Assembly (NCBI GenBank): GCA_944548615.1
Contig: OX155961.1
Location: 11,656,239-11,720,238, forward strand
Direction: 5' to 3'
DNA from: Micropterix aruncella
Taxonomy: Eukaryota; Arthropoda; Insecta; Lepidoptera; Micropterigidae
DNA length: 64,000 nt
Made by a program: the position numbers and the translations under genes. Positions 57,530 to 64,000 of this stretch are shown in pieces. The notes beneath the pieces are model-generated. The model had not been told where the DNA came from, made no database searches, and saw only the letters and a list, made by a program, of their open reading frames with translations. Numbering within the stretch: the stretch's first letter is position 1; every line of letters starts with the position of its first letter.

Positions 57530-57850
57530 TGCCCGACCAAAAAGGAGTGTAAAGTGTTCAGGATACATCTATGTATGTTTTCCGTTTCTTTATTCCACCA
57601 TAACTTATACAAGCCTGAACCGATTTAGAAATGAGTGGTATTGTTAGAATCGTTATGTCATCCCGGGTACTTAACTGTTCAAATATCAAATAAGTAGTTG
57701 TCTAAATGTCCAAATATCAATAAATTAACAAATATATCGTGTTTAGTGTCAACTGAAGGGGTCTGTCTGATTGAGTACATTCGAAAATATATATGTAACT
57801 AAATGGATAAATACATAAACCACAAATATTTCATATAAAACCGTAATTGA
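57530..57850 (+). repeat. 'AAGGAGTGT' family, near full-length copy
   Basis: ACTGCCCGACCAAAAAGGAG, GTGTTCAGGATACATCTATG, TTCCGTTTCTTTATTCCACC, GATTTAGAAATGAGTGGTAT, GTAGTTGTCTAAATGTCC, ATCAATAAATTAACAAATAT, TCTGATTGAGTACATTCG and ACATAAACCACAAATATTTC. About 320 bp, non-coding, no inverted repeats seen. Confidence 0.75.
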
Positions 57851-57865
57851 AAAAAAATATATATA

Positions 57866-58277
57866 GGGTGAGTTTTTAATTAGTGACACCATTGCAGTGG
57901 GTAAATGCAAAAGCAAATATACAACCTTTGATTAAAAAACAAAAAAAAAATTTTTTGTTTTGTTTGGTTTATAAAAAAATGATATTTTGAAAAATAGTAT
58001 AAAAAAGAGTTAAGCGCGTTGCGCCATCTAGCGGTAAGTAAAATATCGCTAATGTTGTTTATTCGCGATATTTTACCTATTGCAAGATGGCGCAGCGCGC
58101 TCGACGCTTTTCAAGCTTTTATTATCCAGTATTTTTTTTTTTATTAAATAGAAAACTAAAACAAAAATCTTTCTCATTGTTTTTTTTTAGTTTTTTTCCT
58201 ATGTTTTTTAAAAGGGGCTTATTTGCTCGTACTGATTAACCTACTTTAAGGATGCCACTAATTAAAAACTCATTCTG
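57866..58277. mobile_element. Hairpin MITE with CTCF-like motif, copy 4
   Basis: 412 bp between TA dinucleotides. Left GGGTGAGTTTTTAATTAGTG, right complement ACTAATTAAAAACTCATTCTG. Core pair GCGCCATCTAGCGG (58021-58034) and TTGCAAGATGGCGC (58080-58093, degraded). Confidence 0.82.
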
Positions 58278-58305
58278 TATATAATACAGTACTCACTTTC
58301 TGTAA

Positions 58306-59083
58306 AGTCCGCTCCACACTTATTCCGCGAATCACGTGCGACTTCGCGGCGCGAATTCACCGCGAACTCGCACAAAGCTCCACACTCGCAATGGTTCGCG
58401 GTAGTTTCATTACAGTTCGCGCGTTTGAAGGAAATGGACGTCAAATTAGCTTCGACTGCGTCCCTCATGTTGTGCGCAATAGCGCACTATAATTATGAAT
58501 ATATTAAAAGTAAAAACAAAATTATATCATACATTTATTATTTCAACCCCACTTCAAACCCACTGAGCTTTTTTCAAGTAGGATTTTTTACTTTACTTTT
58601 GTAATTTCTGTAACTAGATAGCAAGGAATTTCCTTGTTTTTTCAAAATTTCTACATGTTTTTTATCATGTCGCTAGTGACGCGTCGTGATTTTTATATTT
58701 TTTTATATAATATTTATGATTTGCATTCCAAAAAATGTGTTTAGATTCAAGAAATTGCATCTTTGTTTCATCCAGTTTGTTGCATTCAGTTTACGGTAAT
58801 TTTGTAGGTAATCTCAGCAATATTAATTAGGAACAGACACGACTACACACCGACGCTGCCGGCAGTCAACTGAGCGGCGCGCGAGTGTGGAGACTGTGCG
58901 CGTTCGCACTAAGTTCGCGCTTCGCGGTCCCTTTGTCGCGGCACAGAAAACCGAAAAAAAATGGGGGAACTGGGCGCGAAGAATGTTCGCGGCCGCGAAA
59001 AACATGCGAAACGGTTCCACAATATGCGTTCGCGCCCCTTCGCGGCTTCGCGCGCGATTCGCGGACTAAGTGTAGAGCGGGAA
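58306..59083. mobile_element. GC-rich-ended MITE with TAA target duplication
   Basis: 778 bp. Left AGTCCGCTCCACACTTATTC, CGCGAATCACGTGCGACTTC; right (complement) TTCCCGCTCTACACTTAGTC, CGCGAATCGCGCGCGAAGCC. TAA at 58303-58305 and 59084-59086. A 3-bp TAA target fits PIF/Harbinger. The AT-rich interior has no transposase. Confidence 0.78.
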
Positions 59084-59499
59084 TAACAGCAGTCGTGTTT
59101 TTTATTATTTTTAATATATTTACTTGTTGCCCCTATATCTTTTACACATCAACTATTTTATCGATTAATGAGAATTGGTTAAATTGGCGTTGGGCATCGA
59201 GCGGATTTGGCAGTCCGTCGGTAGGCTGAAACGAGGCGAACATGTCTACGCGTAAACACGGGCTGGCCCGTCCGTTGAATAATTCATAACCGGCCAAAGT
59301 GGCGAAAAGGCCGAAGTGGGTTTGGCCCAAAATTACAACCGGCGAAGGCCGCGCCCTGCAAATCCAGCGCCGTCACCTCATTTATTCATATTTTTAATTA
59401 TTATTCAGCCAATCCTAGCCGCGGGTAGTCCGCACTAATAAAGCACTGAGCACTTGAGTGTATAACTCGAGCGTTAACGCTTTGGGAGTTAATGGGCCC

Positions 59500-59856
59500 T
59501 GGCTGAGTTGGCCACGAAGACCCATTCTGTTCAGGGTTGGTCACACTCACGGGTCAACACCTATCCGACGGCCTCCACGCATGAAGTGCGAGCCTGGGTA
59601 GGACTCTGGCCTTAGGGTTAGTTTCCCCTGGGAATCAAGTCTGCGCACCGTGCGGCATAAGCCAATCGATTGCGCACTCTGACTAACAGTCGGGGGAGTC
59701 TGGAAGCAGTACTGTTTCCTATAGAGCGGGGGTTGTTGCGGACCTTACGGCGACTGCTCTTGAAAAGACCATCGGCTACCCGATCCTGGGTGAACAGCCG
59801 GGCAAAGGATGCCGTGGTCCGCGATAGATTCGGTATACACCGTTTCACCGCTTCTT
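59500..59856 (-). repeat. GC-rich family, truncated copy
   Basis: Very similar to 16229-16560: CCACGAAGACCCATTCTGTT, CGGCCTCCACGCATGAAGTG, CCTATAGAGCGGGGGTTGTT, CCATCGGCTACCCGATCCTG. Lacks the hairpin end. Confidence 0.78.
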
Positions 59857-59869
59857 AAGAGGGTGCTGC

Positions 59870-60850
59870 ACGAAATTTCTCAAATTAGGGTCTAGCGTTT
59901 TAGTTATTCCGCTAAAACTACGCTAATAAAAGCAGTGACAAAAAACACTCGTTTTTATCAATAAGTCATTTATAAGGTGAGCTAATAAATTTGGCAATAG
60001 TTTGCGTAGTTTTTTATAAAAACACCCGAGAAAATATACAAAAATGGGCGCGGGGTTTTAGTCCTCACTGGGAAAATAATAACTAATTTGAATTACAAAT
60101 TAGTATAAAAGAAAGTTGAATGACATATCTTCACTATAAAATATTTAAATTTAAATTATTGTGATAGAATTTTATACAATAAATCCCAGAAACCCAGGTA
60201 TCAGATTCTCCATACATTTTTTGTATGGGCTGGCCGCGTTAATAAATACACAGGCGCGCTATGAAATAGATTCACTTCCCTGCTGCTATTGGAAGCGAGA
60301 GCACGTTTTTTTCGGTTAGCTCTTATCAGTTCCCGCTCACGTAATATTTTATTCTTCTACACCGCAGTGCCGCGTCGTCACGAGAAAGCAAACAGCAGTA
60401 AGGATTTTATTTTTTATATTTGTTTTTTATTAATGGATGTTTATGGCATCTTTGTTATAACTTATTATAATACTCTACTCATTATATAAAAAATAGGTCG
60501 ACTCCAATAAGCGTAAAACAATTGAAAATATTTTCTGAAGGGACCACTATTCGAAACTTGTAATCTCGAATAGTTTAGTTAATTTGCGTGAAAAACCTGA
60601 AATTCAATAAAAAATACTGAAAGACGCATAAACCATGTACAGGTAGAATATTGATTTTGAATATTGATTTTGAAAAGCAGTTACGCCATCAGGAGTGAGC
60701 AACGAAGGACATTTCGGCATGCAGATGTAACATTTTCGTAAGTTGAAAATAAGTGGTTGGCTGTAAGATATTTAGCTTACATAGAGCATTGATAGGATAT
60801 GCACTGATTTAAGGTTGCGACACGTCATTTAAACCAGAAAAAGCATGGGA
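59870..60850. other. AT-rich non-coding stretch
   Basis: No gene recognised; a frame at 60289-60489 has no known motif. Confidence 0.45.
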
Positions 60851-60851
60851 A

Positions 60852-61180
60852 TTTTAAAATCAAATAGTCTTTGAAAATATTCAAAACTATAGAACACTTA
60901 GAAATATTTTGAAACCATAGAAAATAAAAAAAAAAATTAAAATCATTTTAAAATCTAATAGTTTTTGAAAATATTCAAAACTATAGAATACTTTGAAATA
61001 TTTTTAAACCATTGAAAAATAAAATATTTTGAAAATCATTTTAAAATCAAATAGTCTTTGAAAATATTCAAAACTACAGAATACTTAGAAATATTTTAAA
61101 ACCATAGAAAAATAAAATCCTTTGAAAAACATTTTAAAATCAAATAGGCTTTGAAAATGTTCAATATCATAGATATTCAA
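60852..61180 (+). repeat. 93-bp tandem repeat (satellite-like)
   Basis: About 3.5 units starting TTTTAAAATC.AATAG at 60852, 60946, 61039 and 61132 (period 93-94). Shared TTTGAAAATATTCAAAACTA and GAAATATTTT.AAACCAT. Unit-to-unit identity roughly 90%. Confidence 0.85.
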
Positions 61181-61379
61181 TAGTATAGAGAGAGTTTAAA
61201 AAAAAATGAAACTTGAGTTTTTTTATTTTTCTTTATTTTAATTTCATCTCATACATTGTTCACCTTGATCGATCAGCAGAAAATTTTCATCTCATCATTG
61301 CGTGACGCAAACACAAAAATAACAATTTTCAATCACATTAATTTTCAATCGCTACGTTACATTATTTAAAATATTAAAT

Positions 61380-61735
61380 TTAAAATTATCGCAGAGTTCG
61401 GAAGACCACCACGGGGCCGCGAAACCACCGCGGGGTTTCTTCCGCCCTACTACGGCATCACACGACACACAAGTCCTCTGCGGTACTACTAGAAGGCGAT
61501 GGAAAGGCCTCAAGAATCTCGCAGAGGACTTCATCAAACCGGTCCCAGTTAATGTCGCCGGTTCGGTATCGCCACTCGGATTGTGGCGTGGGGGGAACGC
61601 GACGGCCGATGCCAAATGTCACCAGTCTGCGGTCTGAAGAAGAAAGGTGCTCGTGAACTTTCCAATTGTTCATCCAACGGGCGAATCCCGGGGAGCACAG
61701 AGTGAAATCCACAAAACTCCTCTTCGAGACTGTTT
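61380..61735 (-). pseudogene. LINE endonuclease remnant
   Basis: Minus-strand frames read EEEFCGFHSVLP, DFTLCSPGFARWMNNWKVHE, HLSSSDRRLVTFGIGR (SDH..I.F motif of AP-endonucleases, His changed to Arg), and GGFAAPWWSSELC (the WW...L motif after the domain in R1/Jockey LINEs). Two or three frameshifts. The RT is absent. Confidence 0.68.
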
Positions 61736-62083
61736 AAAAGTGGCATTCATTAATTTATTTCTTTATTAATTTTAATTACATATTTGAAGTTGTTCAAAAA
61801 TATATAATCACATTAAGCCGCGAAATCTATCTGTACCTTCTTTCCGTCGGTAGTAGTTTATTTATAAAGGTTTTTAAATAATTAAAGTTTTGGTGTAGCT
61901 ATTTATACCTATAATAATTACTGTTTTTTTATCCTTCTCGACATACATTTTATCCTCGTACTGTTGAGAATAACAATGTTATAATTGTTTTAAGCATTAT
62001 CCATTTTTATTTCTTTACTCAGAATCATAAAGTATCTGCTATCCTGATAGTGGAAGCGGTTCGTCTCATATTTTGAAAGAATA

Positions 62084-63050
62084 CTGTAAATTGTGATAAA
62101 AGCAAATCCTTTTGCACACGTGTGTTCATTAGACCAAAATAGTTGATTTGACCTGCCGCTCCGACATATTTGGCCCAGCGGACTCGAAATGGCGGCAATT
62201 TTCCAAGATGGCCGCTAATAAACCAAAATGATTATTCTCGTGCTGATTTAAAAGACCCATGGGTCTTTTTCGGTTATTTTGGCGTCGTACATTTCAAATA
62301 TGATGCTGAAAATATAAACATAAATAAATATAAATAAATAATTCCTTACAAACAAGGTAGAATGTGTACAATCATTTATATATAGTGTAGTATAGTGTAG
62401 AATAAAACGGCCACGGTACATTTATTTTGACCAGTTCTGATGATGACACCGAGTACAAAAGTTTAAGTTTTCTGGCCAAAAGTACAATTATGTTCAAATC
62501 GGTTCAAAATACGTTCAAAGGTTGTTCAAAACACATGTAGTCGTCATATTTGAGCCAGCGACTACAAATTCAAAGTCAAAGACCCATTCACATATTCTAT
62601 ATTATATAGTTCAAATTTTCCATGTTTTCTGGGTAGCAAATTTCAGAAATTACTTACAGCAACACACAATTATTCTCTCGTTTGACTTTTTTGACAGTTT
62701 TGACTTTAGATTCGTCTTTTCCAGTGTGCAAATACTCGAAGAAGACGCGTATAACATAACGGTAACGTGAAAGTAAATACTGGTTAAAAATGTTTATAAT
62801 CCTGTTCAAAATTAACTAAAGTTATTTTTATTGCCATATTTGAAATATACGACCCCAAAATAGCCGAAAAGGCCCATGGGTCATTAAAATCAGCATGAGA
62901 AAAATCATTTTGGTTTATTAGCGACCATCTTGAAAAACGGCCGCTATTTTGAGTCCGCTGGGCCAAATATGTCGGAACGGCGGGTCAAATCGACCATTTT
63001 GGTTTAATAAATACGTGTGCAAAAGGATTTGCTTTTATCACAATTTGCAG
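62084..63050. mobile_element. Foldback element with ~230-bp inverted arms
   Basis: Left arm CTGTAAATTGTGATAAAAGC, AAATCCTTTTGCACACGTGT, GACATATTTGGCCCAGCGGA, CAAGATGGCCGCTAATAAAC, GACCCATGGGTC; right arm (62790-63050) is the complement with about 10-15% mismatch. The interior (62320-62790) is AT-rich and non-coding. No clear target duplication. Confidence 0.85.
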
Positions 63051-63199
63051 TTTTTGTTATTTGCAATTTGCTATGAGCAATACAATTATAAAATGCGGGT
63101 TACATCGCTTTGGCGGGTGACCGTCTGTTCAGCGTTATCAATGTATGCGATTTACTCACACCTCCGTGGCCGCCGCCGGCAAGCGTAAATTACCTACAT

Positions 63200-63512
63200 T
63201 TGTGTAGCGGCATAGGCTCGGAGCCCTCTTAAGGGAGAGGACCGCGCATGCGACCTCGAACTCGTAACCAATCGAGAGACTGGAGTAATCTGGTCGCAAT
63301 TAGAAGTACGGGCGTGAGTGTAAGCCCGCTGGGTAACAATCCTGGCTATCTCGCGGTTAAGGTGTTGGCCTCTTACGGGTTTGTGGCGGAGCTTGATAGT
63401 GGACTGTTTTTGTCCTAAGTCTTCTGCGCTTACTCCAGGGAGATAGAACAACTAATCGTTAAAACTTCCTGAGGTGACGGGCTCGCCCGCTGTAGTCGAC
63501 AAGTCTAGTTGT
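63200..63512 (-). repeat. GC-rich family copy
   Basis: Ends GGTGACGGGCTCGCCCGCTG, TAGTCGACAAG at 63510 and carries AAGGGAGAGGACCGCGCATG (complement of the CGCGGTCCTCTCCCTT phrase). Internally shortened. Confidence 0.75.
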
Positions 63513-63589
63513 ATAACTCGAGCACCTATGTTTAGTATCAGTCGCCATTTAATAACAATAATATACTCTTTATTTGCGCTTAAAAATTA

Positions 63590-63932
63590 AAACAAGCTTT
63601 TATTAAAATTCTCTGTCCCAAACTAACCCTGGGTGCAGCAGCCATGTCATAGTGGAACTATTAGAACGGGCTATCATAATTTAATGCTATACAGAATTTC
63701 GCGTTTGTGCTGCTGACCGTTGAGGAGTCCCCTCGTTAGAAGCCAACCACGAGTGCAGCGGCCCTGTAGCGGTGAAACTTACATAGAACGGGCTATCATA
63801 ATTGAATCCCTATATAAAATTTCGTTTCTGTGCTGTTGACCGTCGAGGAATCTCCTCGTAGTGAGCCTTTCCTGGTTGCAGCAGACATGTCATGGTGAAA
63901 TTTATGACGAGCTATCATAATTGAATGCGTAT
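63590..63932 (+). repeat. ~115-125-bp tandem repeat, three units
   Basis: Units with AACCCTGGGTGCAGCAGCCA, GTCATAGTGGAACT, AGAACGGGCTATCATAATT and GTGCTGCTGACCGTTGAGGA recur at about 63610, 63735 and 63860. Same unit as 44860-45060. Followed by AGTACATTCCGAAAATATAC of the 'AAGGAGTGT' family. Confidence 0.75.
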
Positions 63933-64000
63933 AAAGTACATTCCGAAAATATACATCTATAAAAATTATATATACAATAATAGTAAAAAAAAATAATTAT

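Overview
The window reads as an AT-rich (roughly two-thirds A+T) segment of an arthropod nuclear genome, most likely an insect. The evidence is spliced coding sequence with GT/AG introns, tRNA-derived SINEs, LINEs, a Penelope-like element, Tc1/mariner, PIF/Harbinger and piggyBac-like DNA elements, and no bacterial-style gene packing. I cannot name the order or species with confidence. Almost everything is transposon-derived or non-coding; only one host gene can be supported.

Host gene: on the minus strand, two exons of a Krueppel-like (KLF/Sp) zinc-finger gene can be joined. The exon at 15191-15341 carries finger 2 and most of finger 3. The exon at 13352-13445 completes finger 3 and ends the protein. 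They join in phase across a 1745-bp intron. The upstream exons (finger 1 and N-terminus) were not found. The intron has been invaded by a Penelope fragment that was itself split by a LINE.

Layout: 0-0.5 kb, a direct repeat; 1.3-2.3 kb, a TTAA-flanked repeat; 3.1-5.3 kb, a LINE RT fragment inserted in another LINE; 5.9-7.8 kb, a dead mariner and an orphan ORF flanked by inverted repeats; 7.9-13.1 kb, non-coding repeats and a SINE; 13.3-15.3 kb, the KLF 3' part; 15.8-17.4 kb, repeat clusters; 17.6-20.2 kb, a LINE tail and a head-to-head Penelope pair; 23.3-26.0 kb, a 2.68-kb DNA transposon with about 0.5-kb terminal inverted repeats; 29.1-32.1 kb, hairpin MITEs and a PIF/Harbinger element nested in an older repeat; 34.2-35.9 kb, a decayed copy of an unnamed multicopy protein gene; 36-38.2 kb, a TTAA MITE and a dead LINE; 40-43 kb, a palindrome and repeat copies; 44-50.8 kb, SINE, Penelope termini and a Harbinger relic; 51.7-64 kb, further repeats, GC-rich MITEs, a 93-bp satellite, a LINE endonuclease relic and a foldback element.

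The most informative features are nested insertions whose boundaries can be proven inside the window: the 2.68-kb transposon (empty site near 55.6 kb), the PIF/Harbinger element and a LINE (empty site near 9.8 kb), and LINE insertions with clear target-site duplications. Also notable are a hairpin MITE family carrying inverted CTCF-like motifs and a GC-rich repeat family with at least twelve copies. The genes do not form an operon or pathway; the common theme is layered transposon invasion around a KLF locus.
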